A DNA stretch of 64,000 bases from Pseudomonas laurylsulfatiphila (lineage in GTDB: Bacteria; Pseudomonadota; Gammaproteobacteria; Pseudomonadales; Pseudomonadaceae): positions 372,001-436,000 of the forward strand of contig NZ_NIRS01000001.1 in NCBI RefSeq assembly GCF_002934665.1. Reading direction: 5' to 3'. The notes beneath the pieces are model-generated. The model worked only from the letters and a program-made list of their open reading frames with translations. It made no database searches and was not told where the DNA came from. Below are positions 43,886-52,654 of this stretch, in pieces. Position numbers and translations under genes: made by a program. Within the stretch, counting starts at the first letter, position 1, and each line of letters starts with the position of its first letter.

Positions 43886-44058
43886 TGAATTCACTCGTAT
43901 GCTCACTCGCCCTCAAGGGCCTGATGGGCGCCGTTTTCCCAGAATTGCCCGCGATTGGCAACCATTGCCGTCTCCGCGCGCGGCGTTCAAAGCTGTTGGC
44001 TGAACTAAAATAATCAACTATTACCCGTACGGTTCAACGCCCTGATGGCCATGCCCGA

Positions 44059-45132
44059 ATGATCCTGCTCTGGACCAGCGTCATCCTTGGTTCAATGACG
44101 CTTACCCTGATCGTCGCGCTGGTCTGGCGCGAACACTCGCTGCACAAGCAACTGGCGCAGTACCGCGCGATCATCAACAGCCTGTCCGAAGGCCGGAACA
44201 TCCACCAGGATGGCGACGTCGAGCGCTTCAAGCGCAGCCAGTACTTCGCTCGCATCGGCACCTGGGATTGGGATGTCGACACCGACCGCCTGTACTGGTC
44301 CGACGCGATTTTCGGCATGTTCGGGTTCAAGATCGGCGAAGTGACGCCCTCCTACGCCCTGTTCTGCTCCTGCGTGCATCCTGACGACCGGCTGAGGGTC
44401 CGGGCCGGTGAACTGCGTTGCCTGGAAACCGGCGAAAACCATGATGAGGAATACCGCGTGGTCTGGCCCGACGGCACGATCCGCTGGCTGCGGGAAACCG
44501 GCAACGTGGTCAAGAATGACCACGACGAAACCATCAAGATGATGGGCGTGGTACGCGACATCACCGAAGAAAAGGCCTCGGCCAACTACCTCAAGCACCT
44601 GGCCCACTACGACCCGCTGACCGGCCTGCCCAATCGCCTGGTGCTCGAAGAGCGCCTGTCCGAAGCACTGGAGCAGGCGCGCGCCAGCGCAACGCGGGTA
44701 GCGCTGGTGTTTGTCGATCTCAATGGATTCAAGGCCATCAATGACCGCTATGGCCATGCGGCCGGTGACCACGTGTTGGTCACTACCGCCACACGGCTCA
44801 AGCGCATCCTGCGCGGCACCGACACCGTCGCGCGGATCGGTGGCGACGAATTCGTGGTCATCCTCCAGGGCTTGCCCCAAGGCGAAAACCTGCAAGACGA
44901 AGCGCGCAGCATCTGCCAGACAATCTTCGTCGAACTCTCCCCGCCCATCACCATCGGCAACGACCAGCGCCACATCGGCACCAGCCTGGGCGTCGCCATG
45001 TTCCCCGATCATGCGCCGAGCATCGACCGCTTGCTGCACATTGCCGACCTGGCGATGTACGAGGCCAAGCGCAGCGGGAACAATCAGTATCGGCTGGGCA
45101 CCGAGAGCGTGGTGCGGGCGCACAGCGAATAG
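44059..45132 (+). CDS. PAS-GGDEF diguanylate cyclase
   Basis: A 357-aa protein: one N-terminal membrane segment (about 2-23), a PAS domain with PAC motif (about 60-170), then GGDEF. The active site GGDEF is intact at 261-265, and the inhibitory site RxxD (R252-D255) stands at the canonical five residues before it. It should therefore make c-di-GMP with product inhibition. No EAL domain. The ribosome site is poor, so the start is less certain than the domains. Confidence 0.92.
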   Translation: MILLWTSVILGSMTLTLIVALVWREHSLHKQLAQYRAIINSLSEGRNIHQDGDVERFKRSQYFARIGTWDWDVDTDRLYWSDAIFGMFGFKIGEVTPSYALFCSCVHPDDRLRVRAGELRCLETGENHDEEYRVVWPDGTIRWLRETGNVVKNDHDETIKMMGVVRDITEEKASANYLKHLAHYDPLTGLPNRLVLEERLSEALEQARASATRVALVFVDLNGFKAINDRYGHAAGDHVLVTTATRLKRILRGTDTVARIGGDEFVVILQGLPQGENLQDEARSICQTIFVELSPPITIGNDQRHIGTSLGVAMFPDHAPSIDRLLHIADLAMYEAKRSGNNQYRLGTESVVRAHSE

Positions 45133-45143
45133 CGTTTCCTCCT

Positions 45144-45180
45144 GGCATGCATTGATCCGCTTTGCACATCAATGCATGCC
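45144..45180. promoter_or_regulatory. 13-bp perfect palindrome upstream of the MFS transporter
   Basis: GGCATGCATTGAT (45144-45156) and ATCAATGCATGCC (45168-45180) with an 11-bp spacer, 108 bp before the MFS start. There is no T-run, so an operator is more likely than a terminator. The LysR gene at the end of the cluster is one possible binder. Confidence 0.5.
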
Positions 45181-45287
45181 AACAATGCAATTAACATATC
45201 GATGCCCCTGCTCCACTATCCGCCCTAATAAGAACCGTGTGCCGCGTCCAGCCGGCGCACGTCATAAAAGCGGTGGAGTACAGATCA

Positions 45288-46592
45288 ATGACAGCATCAA
45301 TCCAACGGCCCGCGACTGCCGGTCGCTCCCGGGCCAGTGCAATCTTCCGGGTTACCTCGGGCAACTTCCTCGAACAGTTCGACTTCTTCCTTTTTGGTTT
45401 CTATGCCACGCAGATCGCTGCCGTGTTCTTTCCGGCCAGCAGCGAATTCGCCTCGCTGATGATGACCTTTGCCGTGTTCGGCGCAGGCTTTCTGATGCGT
45501 CCGTTGGGCGCCGTGGTGCTGGGTGCCTATATCGATGACGTGGGTCGACGCAAAGGGTTGATCGTGACCCTGTCGATCATGGCCAGCGGTACGGTGCTGA
45601 TTGTGCTGGTGCCCGGTTACGAAACCATCGGTTTGTTCGCCCCGGCCCTGGTGCTGATCGGGCGGCTGTTGCAGGGCTTTTCCGCCGGTGCGGAACTGGG
45701 TGGCGTGTCGGTGTATCTCGCGGAAATCGCCACACCCGGCCACAAGGGCTTTTTCACCAGTTGGCAGTCGGGCAGCCAGCAAGTGGCGATCATCGTCGCC
45801 GCCGCACTGGGTTACGCCTTGAACCAGTGGATGGCGCCGAGTGTGATTACCGACTGGGGCTGGCGGATTCCGTTCTTCGTCGGCTGCATGATCGTGCCCT
45901 TCATCTTCCTGCTACGCCGCAACCTGGAAGAAACCGAAGAGTTCGCCACCCGTAAACACCGCCCGAGCATGGGTGAGGTGTTCCGCACCCTGGGACAAAA
46001 CTGGCTGATCGTGTTCGCCGGCATGATGATGGTCGCCCTGACCACCACCGCTTTCTACCTGATCACGGTGTACGCACCGACCTTCGGTAAAACCGTCCTG
46101 CACCTGAGCACGTCCGATGCGCTGCTGGTGACATTGCTGGTGGGTGTTTCGAACTTCATCTGGCTACCGATTGGCGGTGCACTTTCGGACCGTATCGGTC
46201 GACGCCCGGTGTTGATCACCATGGCCTTGCTGGCCATCGCCACCACTTACCCGGTGCTGACCTACCTGGTGAACGCGCCCAGCTTCATCCACATGCTGCT
46301 GGTGCTGTTGTGGCTGTCGTTCATCTACGGCCTGTACAACGGCGCGATGATCCCGGCGCTGACGGAGATCATGCCCGTGGAAGTCCGGGTGGCCGGTTTC
46401 TCCCTCGCCTATAGCCTGGCCACGGCCGTGTTCGGCGGGTTCACTCCAGCGATGTCGACCTTGCTGATCCAGTACACCGGCGACAAGGCGGCGCCAGGCT
46501 ACTGGATGAGCTTTGCAGCACTGTGCGCGCTGTGCGCGACGCTCATGCTCTATCGCCGCGCCTCGAATCATCTGCAACCGGTGGCGTCGTGA
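45288..46592 (+). CDS. MFS transporter of the metabolite:H+ symporter type (citrate/tricarballylate-like)
   Basis: A 434-aa twelve-helix MFS protein with MHS-family landmarks: [16 protein letters not shown] at the N-terminus, [13 protein letters not shown] in loop 2-3, and [12 protein letters not shown] in loop 8-9. The pattern is closest to citrate and tricarballylate carriers such as TcuC/CitA. The start at 45288 has GGAG 10 nt upstream. It is followed after 26 bp by a binding protein on the same strand and then by a convergent LysR regulator. Confidence 0.87.
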   Translation: MTASIQRPATAGRSRASAIFRVTSGNFLEQFDFFLFGFYATQIAAVFFPASSEFASLMMTFAVFGAGFLMRPLGAVVLGAYIDDVGRRKGLIVTLSIMASGTVLIVLVPGYETIGLFAPALVLIGRLLQGFSAGAELGGVSVYLAEIATPGHKGFFTSWQSGSQQVAIIVAAALGYALNQWMAPSVITDWGWRIPFFVGCMIVPFIFLLRRNLEETEEFATRKHRPSMGEVFRTLGQNWLIVFAGMMMVALTTTAFYLITVYAPTFGKTVLHLSTSDALLVTLLVGVSNFIWLPIGGALSDRIGRRPVLITMALLAIATTYPVLTYLVNAPSFIHMLLVLLWLSFIYGLYNGAMIPALTEIMPVEVRVAGFSLAYSLATAVFGGFTPAMSTLLIQYTGDKAAPGYWMSFAALCALCATLMLYRRASNHLQPVAS

Positions 46593-46618
46593 ACCTGCCC
46601 TTGATCGAGAACACAATC

Positions 46619-47395
46619 ATGAAAAAACAGTTCGGTTTTGCCGCCATCGCGTTGGTGGCAAGCCTTGGATTGAGCGGCATTGCCCAGGCTGAAGAGATCC
46701 GTGTGATAACCTCAGGCGGCTTCACGGCGGCCTACAAGATCCTCGGCCCGAAGTTCGCCGCCGCCACCGGCAACACCCTCGACACCGCGCTCGGTCCCTC
46801 CATGGGCAAGGCCCCGGAAGCGATTCCCAATCGCCTGGCCCGGGGTGAGCAAGCCGACGTGGTGATCATGGTCGGCTACGCACTGGACGACCTGATCAAA
46901 CAAGGCAAGGTCGACCCTGCTTCACGGGTCGAACTGGCGGATTCGCGCATTGGCCTGGTGGTGCGCGAAGGTGCACCGAAGCCGGACATCAGCAATGTCG
47001 AGGGCCTGAAAAAGACATTGCTCGAGGCGAAATCGGTGGCCTACTCCGACAGTGCCAGCGGCGTGTACATCGAGCAGCAGCTGTTCAAGCGCCTGGGGAT
47101 CGAAGACCAGCTCAAGCGCAAATCGACGATGGTGCCGAAAATCCCCGTGGGCTCCGTGGTTGCCACCGGCGACTATCAATTGGGCTTTCAGCAGGTCAGC
47201 GAATTGTTGCCGGTGCCGGGGGTCAGTTTCGTGGCGAAGATTCCGGAGTCCGTACAATCGGTGACCCGGTTTGCCGCCGGCATCCCGGTAGGGGCACAGC
47301 ACCCGGCCGAAGCCAAGGCCTTGCTGGAATACCTGGCCTCGACCCAGGCTCAACCGGATGTGAAAGCGACCGGACTGGACTCGGTCAGTCGCTGA
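46619..47395 (+). CDS. ModA-like periplasmic substrate-binding protein
   Basis: A 258-aa secreted protein (signal peptide ending SGIAQA). It has a ModA/SBP_bac-type fold: IRVITSGGFTAAYKILGPKF, GEQADVVIMVGYALDDLIKQ and VAYSDSASGVYIEQ are typical. There is no ABC permease or ATPase nearby; the partner gene is an MFS carrier 26 bp upstream. The protein may scavenge an organic acid for that carrier or have another periplasmic role. Its last 11 bp overlap the convergent LysR gene. Confidence 0.82.
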   Translation: MKKQFGFAAIALVASLGLSGIAQAEEIRVITSGGFTAAYKILGPKFAAATGNTLDTALGPSMGKAPEAIPNRLARGEQADVVIMVGYALDDLIKQGKVDPASRVELADSRIGLVVREGAPKPDISNVEGLKKTLLEAKSVAYSDSASGVYIEQQLFKRLGIEDQLKRKSTMVPKIPVGSVVATGDYQLGFQQVSELLPVPGVSFVAKIPESVQSVTRFAAGIPVGAQHPAEAKALLEYLASTQAQPDVKATGLDSVSR

Positions 47396-48299
47396 CCGAC
47401 GGCTGCAGGACTTTCATCTCCACCACCAGCCGTTCCAGTTCCAATGCGGCCGGGGTCAGGGTTCGACCCCGGCGCTTGATCAGACCGACGCTGCGCATCA
47501 CTTGCGGATCGGTCAGCGGCACCCGCGTCAGGATCGGATGATCCGCCGCCGGCATCGCCATCAACGGCACCGCCGCCACGCCCAACCCGGCCTCCACCAG
47601 ACCGATCATGGTGGTCACATGACGGGTTTCACAAATACTCGACCGCTGCGGCACCACGCCGGTCAACGCCTGATCCAGCAGAAAACGGTTGCCCGAGGTT
47701 TTATCCAGCGAGATGTAATCCTGCCGATAGAACTCGTCCCAGGTGACACTGCTTCGCCCCGCCAGCGGATGATCGCGCCGGCACGCTACGACATACCCTT
47801 CCTGCACCAGGGGCTCGAAATCCACTTCGGCCTCCAGCGTACCCATGAAGCTCAGGCCGAAATCCGCTTCGCCATTGACCACCGCGCTCAAGACGTCGTG
47901 GGCGCTGGAGTCCAGCACCTTGACCTTGATCCGCGGAAACTGCCGGTGATAGTGCGCGATCACCCGCGGCATGAAGTAGTAAGCCGCCGAGGGTACACAG
48001 GCGACCGTGACATGGCCGAGCCGGGTCGAAGCGACTTCGCTGATGCCCAGCAATGCGACGTCCAGATCGTCCAGCAGGCGCTCGACGCTGGGCATGAAAC
48101 CCCGTCCGGCCTGGGTCAGGCTGACCTTGCGCGTGGTGCGCTCGAACAGGCGCACGCCAAGGGCATCTTCGAGTTTTTCGATCCGCCGGCTCAACGCGGG
48201 CTGGGAAATGCGCACCGTATCGGCGGCCTTGCGAAAGCTGCCCTGCTCGACCACCGCACGGAAGGCCTGCAGGTCATTGAGGTCGAAGTTGATCGCCAT
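47385..48299 (-). CDS. LysR-family transcriptional regulator
   Basis: A 304-aa LysR protein: helix-turn-helix in AVVEQGSFRKAADTVRISQP near 15-35, linker helix, then an effector domain of two alpha/beta lobes (VTVACVPSAAYYFMP, GEADFGLSFMG). The gene is convergent with the MFS-binding protein pair and probably controls it. It starts with its back to the Kef antiporter gene. Effector unknown. Confidence 0.88.
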   Translation of the reverse strand: MAINFDLNDLQAFRAVVEQGSFRKAADTVRISQPALSRRIEKLEDALGVRLFERTTRKVSLTQAGRGFMPSVERLLDDLDVALLGISEVASTRLGHVTVACVPSAAYYFMPRVIAHYHRQFPRIKVKVLDSSAHDVLSAVVNGEADFGLSFMGTLEAEVDFEPLVQEGYVVACRRDHPLAGRSSVTWDEFYRQDYISLDKTSGNRFLLDQALTGVVPQRSSICETRHVTTMIGLVEAGLGVAAVPLMAMPAADHPILTRVPLTDPQVMRSVGLIKRRGRTLTPAALELERLVVEMKVLQPSVSD

Positions 48300-48455
48300 G
48301 GGGTTACTCGCAAGCGACGCTGATTGATCAGCTAATCCTATAAATGTAACTAACTAATGCAAATTGTAACATCTGTGGCCGAGCGCGTTGCTGACGCCGA
48401 AGGGCTCAGCCTTTATTCTTGTCACCCCCGCTGTACCGAGTCCTGGAGTTTTCCA

Positions 48456-50264
48456 ATGCCCCATGAAGGCAACCTGCTACAAGCCGCTGTCGTGTTTCTG
48501 ATGGCGGCCGTGCTCATCGTTCCATTGGCCAAGCGCCTGCAACTGGGGGCGGTCCTGGGTTATCTGTTCGCCGGGGTGATCATCGGCCCGTCGGTGCTGG
48601 GCCTGATCGACAACCCGCAAAGCGTCGCGAACATTTCCGAACTTGGCGTGGTGTTGCTGCTGTTCATCATCGGTCTGGAGCTGTCGCCGCGACGCTTGTG
48701 GGTGATGCGCAAATCAGTGTTCGGCGTGGGCCTGGCGCAAGTGCTGTTGACCGGCACGGTGATTGGCGTGGTGGCTTTGTGGTTGTTTGGCCAGCCGTTG
48801 AACACCGCGATCGTCCTCGGCCTGGGCCTGGCGCTGTCGTCCACGGCGTTCGGCCTGCAAAGCCTGGCTGAACGCAAGGAGCTGACCAGCCCCCACGGGC
48901 GATTGGCGTTCGCAATCCTGTTGTTCCAGGACATCGCTGCAATACCCTTGATTGCCATGGTGCCGTTGCTGGCCGGTGGCGATCACAGCACCAGCGCCAG
49001 CGAAAACCTGAACCACGGCCTGCAAGTGCTGGCCAGCATCGCCGTGGTGGTGATCGGCGGGCGTTACCTGCTGCGGCCGGTGTTCCGCGTGGTGGCCAAG
49101 ACCGCATTGCCGGAGGTCTCCACCGCCACGGCGTTGCTGGTGGTGATCGGCACGGCCTGGTTGATGGAGCTGGTCGGTATTTCCATGGCCCTTGGCGCCT
49201 TCCTCGCCGGCCTGCTGCTGGCAGACTCCGAGTATCGCCATGAACTGGAAGCTCAGATCGAACCGTTCAAGGGCCTGTTGCTGGGGCTGTTTTTCATCAG
49301 CGTCGGCATGGGCGCGAACCTGAGCCTGTTGCTGAGCACGCCGGTCGCGGTGCTGGGCCTGACCCTGCTGCTGATCGCGATCAAACTGCCGCTACTGTTT
49401 ATTGTCGGTCGCCTGGCCGGAGGGTTGAAGAACGTCAGTGCGATCCGCCTGGGTATCGTGTTGGCGGCCGGTGGTGAATTTGCCTTTGTGGTGTTCAAGA
49501 TCGGTCGCGACCATGGGCTGTTCGCCGCCGGGCTGTATGACTTGCTGGTGTTGACCATCACCCTGTCCATGGCCGTGACGCCGCTATTGCTGCTGGTTTG
49601 CGCACGCCTGGTCAGCCCGAAGGTGCAACCTGTGGAAGTGCCGGAGAAGTTCCGCGAAATCGACGCCGACGCGCCGCGGGTGGTGATCGCCGGCATGGGC
49701 CGCATGGGCCAGATCGTTGCGCGGATTCTGCGCGCGCAGAACATCAAGTTCGTGGCCCTCGACACCTCGGTGGAAACCATCGAACTGTCCCGCAGCTTCG
49801 GTGGCGTGCCGGTGTTCTACGGCGACCCGATGCGCCCGGAAATCCTCAGCGCGGCCAAGGTCGGCGAAGCCGAGTTTTTTGTGATCGCCACAGACGACCC
49901 GGACACCAACATCAAGACCGCCGAGCTGGTGCGCAAGCTCTATCCGCATATGAAAATCATCGCCCGCGCGCGTAACCGTCAGCATGTGCACCGGCTGATG
50001 GACGTCGGTGCTCACGCCGTGCGCGAGACCTTTTTTTCGAGCCTGGAAATGAGCCGGCAAACCTTGATCGGCTTGGGATTGACCCAGGCCCAGGCCGATG
50101 CACGGATCAAGCGTTTCAAGCAGCACGACGAAGAGGTGCTGGAAGCCCAGCACGCGGTGTATGACGACGCGGTGAAAGTGATGCAGACAGCGCAGGAAGC
50201 GCGGGTGGAACTGGCCAGGTTGTTCGAGTCGGATCAATTGCAGGAGCAGGCGGGCAAGAAATGA
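48456..50264 (+). CDS. CPA2-family K+/H+ antiporter of the KefB/KefC type
   Basis: A 602-aa protein. The first 385 residues form about twelve membrane helices with Kef landmarks (LGAVLGYLFAGVIIGPSVLG, LLFQDIAAIPLIAMVPLLAG). Then comes a TrkA-N/RCK domain with the nucleotide motif VVIAGMGRMGQIVARI near 410 and RETFFSSLEMSRQTL further on. Length equals E. coli KefB (601). Known role: glutathione-adduct-gated K+ efflux. No KefF/KefG ancillary gene is adjacent. The start at 48456 has TGGAG upstream. Confidence 0.9.
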   Translation: MPHEGNLLQAAVVFLMAAVLIVPLAKRLQLGAVLGYLFAGVIIGPSVLGLIDNPQSVANISELGVVLLLFIIGLELSPRRLWVMRKSVFGVGLAQVLLTGTVIGVVALWLFGQPLNTAIVLGLGLALSSTAFGLQSLAERKELTSPHGRLAFAILLFQDIAAIPLIAMVPLLAGGDHSTSASENLNHGLQVLASIAVVVIGGRYLLRPVFRVVAKTALPEVSTATALLVVIGTAWLMELVGISMALGAFLAGLLLADSEYRHELEAQIEPFKGLLLGLFFISVGMGANLSLLLSTPVAVLGLTLLLIAIKLPLLFIVGRLAGGLKNVSAIRLGIVLAAGGEFAFVVFKIGRDHGLFAAGLYDLLVLTITLSMAVTPLLLLVCARLVSPKVQPVEVPEKFREIDADAPRVVIAGMGRMGQIVARILRAQNIKFVALDTSVETIELSRSFGGVPVFYGDPMRPEILSAAKVGEAEFFVIATDDPDTNIKTAELVRKLYPHMKIIARARNRQHVHRLMDVGAHAVRETFFSSLEMSRQTLIGLGLTQAQADARIKRFKQHDEEVLEAQHAVYDDAVKVMQTAQEARVELARLFESDQLQEQAGKK

Positions 50265-50281
50265 GGTGATTATTCGGGCCT

Positions 50282-50359
50282 CATCGCGAGCAGGCTCGCT
50301 CCCACATTGGATCTATGTCGCTCATACGCTCTTCTGTGGGAGCGAGCCTGCTCGCGAAG
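50282..50359. repeat. REP doublet
   Basis: CATCGCGAGCAGGCTCGCTC and complement, outward-facing, between the antiporter and alkC. Confidence 0.92.
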
Positions 50360-50404
50360 AACGATAACGCGGTGTGACGGATCAACAACTACCAAGGAAC
50401 CACC

Positions 50405-51502
50405 ATGGCTGACCAACCTGCCCCCGCCCTCAAGGAAATCTTCAACGCCGAGCGCCTCAAGCACATCGCCACAGAGATGACGGCGGTGTATCCCGATTTT
50501 GACGGCCAGAAATTCCTGAAGCTGGCCCAATCCGGCCTGGCAGACCTCAGCGTCATGCAGCGCATGGCCCGGGTCAGCGAATGCCTGCACGCGGTACTGC
50601 CGCTTGACTATGAAGCATCGCTGCAGGTGCTGCGCGCCCTCGCCCCGCGCCTGAACAGCGGTTTCGTCAGCATGTGCCTGCCGCAGTACGTCGCCCGCTA
50701 CGGCGCCCATGCATTCGAGCAGTCGATGGACGCGCTGAAGTACTTCACCGCTTTCGGCTCTTCGGAATTCGCGATCCGCCACTTTCTGCGCAGCGACCTC
50801 GAGCGTTCGCTCGAGCTGATGCACGGCTGGTCACTGGATGACAACGAGCACGTACGACGCTTGGCCAGTGAAGGTTGCCGACCACGCCTGCCCTGGTCAT
50901 TCCGCCTGGAACCCGTCCAGGCCGACCCGACACTCGCCGCGAAAATCCTCGACAACCTCAAGGCCGACACCAGCCTGTACGTGCGCAAATCCGTGGCCAA
51001 CCACCTCAACGACATCACCAAGGACCACCCCGGCTGGGTGCTGGACCTGATCGAAGGCTGGTCGCTGGACAACAGGCACACCGCATGGATCGCCAGGCAC
51101 GCCCTGCGCAGCCTGATCAAACAGGGCAACCAGCGGGCACTGGCAATCATCGGCGCGGGCGGCAAGCCTGAAGTCGAGATCGTCGATGTGAAAGTCGAAC
51201 CGCCGGTGATTGGCCTGGGAGAAAAGATCACCCTGTCGTTTGCCATCAGATCCACCGTTGAAAGCAGCCAGCGCCTGGTGATCGACTACGCCATCGATTA
51301 CGTCAAGGCCAACGGCAGCACCTCGGCGAAAGTCTTCAAGCTCAAGGCGCTGACGCTGCCCGGCAACGCCAGCGAAGCCGTCAGCCGTGGGCAGCAGATC
51401 AAGGAACTCACCACCCGCCGGCATTATGCGGGGCGCCATGCGGTGCATGTCATGGTCAATGGCGAAAGGCTGGCCAGCACGGCGTTCGAGATTGTTGCTT
51501 AA
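50405..51502 (+). CDS. alkC: DNA-3-methyladenine glycosylase AlkC (HEAT-like repeats plus Ig-like domain)
   Basis: A 365-aa protein. Residues about 1-260 are helical HEAT-like repeats typical of AlkC/AlkD glycosylases (FTAFGSSEFAIRHFL, DDNEHVRRLASEGCRPRLPW, YVRKSVANHLNDITKDHP). From about 265 a beta-rich domain begins (VKVEPPVIGLGEKITLSF) and ends in a VHVMVNGERLASTAFEI strand. This Ig-like module is the feature described for P. fluorescens AlkC. Known role: removes 3-methyladenine and 3-methylcytosine without base flipping. The start has AAGGA 8 nt upstream. Confidence 0.88.
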   Translation: MADQPAPALKEIFNAERLKHIATEMTAVYPDFDGQKFLKLAQSGLADLSVMQRMARVSECLHAVLPLDYEASLQVLRALAPRLNSGFVSMCLPQYVARYGAHAFEQSMDALKYFTAFGSSEFAIRHFLRSDLERSLELMHGWSLDDNEHVRRLASEGCRPRLPWSFRLEPVQADPTLAAKILDNLKADTSLYVRKSVANHLNDITKDHPGWVLDLIEGWSLDNRHTAWIARHALRSLIKQGNQRALAIIGAGGKPEVEIVDVKVEPPVIGLGEKITLSFAIRSTVESSQRLVIDYAIDYVKANGSTSAKVFKLKALTLPGNASEAVSRGQQIKELTTRRHYAGRHAVHVMVNGERLASTAFEIVA

Positions 51503-51530
51503 GCCTCAAGATGGATATCGTATGTGCCAC

Positions 51531-51624
51531 CTTCGCGAGCAGGCTCGCTCCCACAGGGGGCAGTGTTGCCACATGTTTTGCGAACGACGCTAAACCAGTG
51601 TGGGAGCGAGCCTGCTCGCGAAGG
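51531..51624. repeat. REPIN doublet
   Basis: CTTCGCGAGCAGGCTCGCTC and complement, outward-facing, between the convergent alkC and LysR genes. Confidence 0.92.
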
Positions 51625-51631
51625 CGGCAGT

Positions 51632-52522
51632 TCAGGCACCGCCTAACAACAACCCCTGCTCCCGCTCACACAACTCCACCACATAATCCCAAAGCACCCG
51701 CAACCGCACCGACTTGTGCAACTCCCGGCGAGTGCTGATCCAGTAACTGCGCTGGATGCTTTCGTCCGGCAATAGCGGCACCAACCCCGGATCGGCACTG
51801 GCCATGTAACACGGCAGCACCGCGATCCCCAGGCCCGAGCGCGCAGCCTGTTGCTGGGCGATCACGCTGGTGCTGTGAAACACCACCTGCGGGTTGCGGC
51901 AGAAGCTGTTGAGGAACATCAATTCCTGGCTGAACAGCAGGTCGTCGACATAGCCGATCCAGGCGTGACGCCCCAGGTCCTCGCGACTGCGCAACGGCGG
52001 TGAACGATCGAGGTACTCCTGGCTGGCGTAGAGCGCCAGGCGATAGTCGGTGAGTTTGCGGGTGACCAGCATGTCGGCGGCCGGACGTTCGAGGTGGATG
52101 CTGATTTCTGCCTCGCGGTTGAGGATGCTGACAAACCGTGGCACCGCCACCAGTTCCACTTCCAGCCCCGGATAGCGTTCGAACAAGCCGTTCATGCGGC
52201 TGGCGAGGAACATGATGCCCAGGCCTTCGGTCACCCCGACGCGAATCTTGCCCAGCGGCGCGGTGGATTGGGTGATTTCCTCCTGGGCCAGCAACGCCAC
52301 GTTCTCCATCGCCTCGGCGTGTTTAAGCAACGCCTCGCCCGCCGGGGTCATCTCGTAACCCTGGGCATGCTGGACGAACAATGCCGTACCGAGGCTCTTT
52401 TCAATGGCCTCGATGTGCCGCGCCACGGTGGCATGGGTGGTGTTCAAGCGCCGGGCAGCCGTGAGCAAACGCCCGCTGCGCTGCAATTCGAGAAAAAACC
52501 GCAGGTCATTCCAGTCGAACAT
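51632..52522 (-). CDS. LysR-family transcriptional regulator
   Basis: A 296-aa LysR protein. The HTH lies in RLLTAARRLNTTHATVARHI, and the effector domain includes GVTEGLGIMFLASRM and SGLGIAVLPCYMA. I choose MFDWNDLRFF (52522), the usual LysR N-terminus; the frame continues upstream for 20 codons without support. It is divergent from the GMC oxidoreductase by 132 bp and is its probable regulator. Confidence 0.88.
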   Translation of the reverse strand: MFDWNDLRFFLELQRSGRLLTAARRLNTTHATVARHIEAIEKSLGTALFVQHAQGYEMTPAGEALLKHAEAMENVALLAQEEITQSTAPLGKIRVGVTEGLGIMFLASRMNGLFERYPGLEVELVAVPRFVSILNREAEISIHLERPAADMLVTRKLTDYRLALYASQEYLDRSPPLRSREDLGRHAWIGYVDDLLFSQELMFLNSFCRNPQVVFHSTSVIAQQQAARSGLGIAVLPCYMASADPGLVPLLPDESIQRSYWISTRRELHKSVRLRVLWDYVVELCEREQGLLLGGA

Positions 52523-52654
52523 GAAGCGTCCTTGTTCGTTGCCGTTCGGGATGCTGTTTAAAAACGCACAGCGGCTGCGCAAAAACTAACATTCTTTTGA
52601 CGAAAGCTAACAACTAGGATGACGGACAACAAGAACAACAAAACGAGGTCAGGG

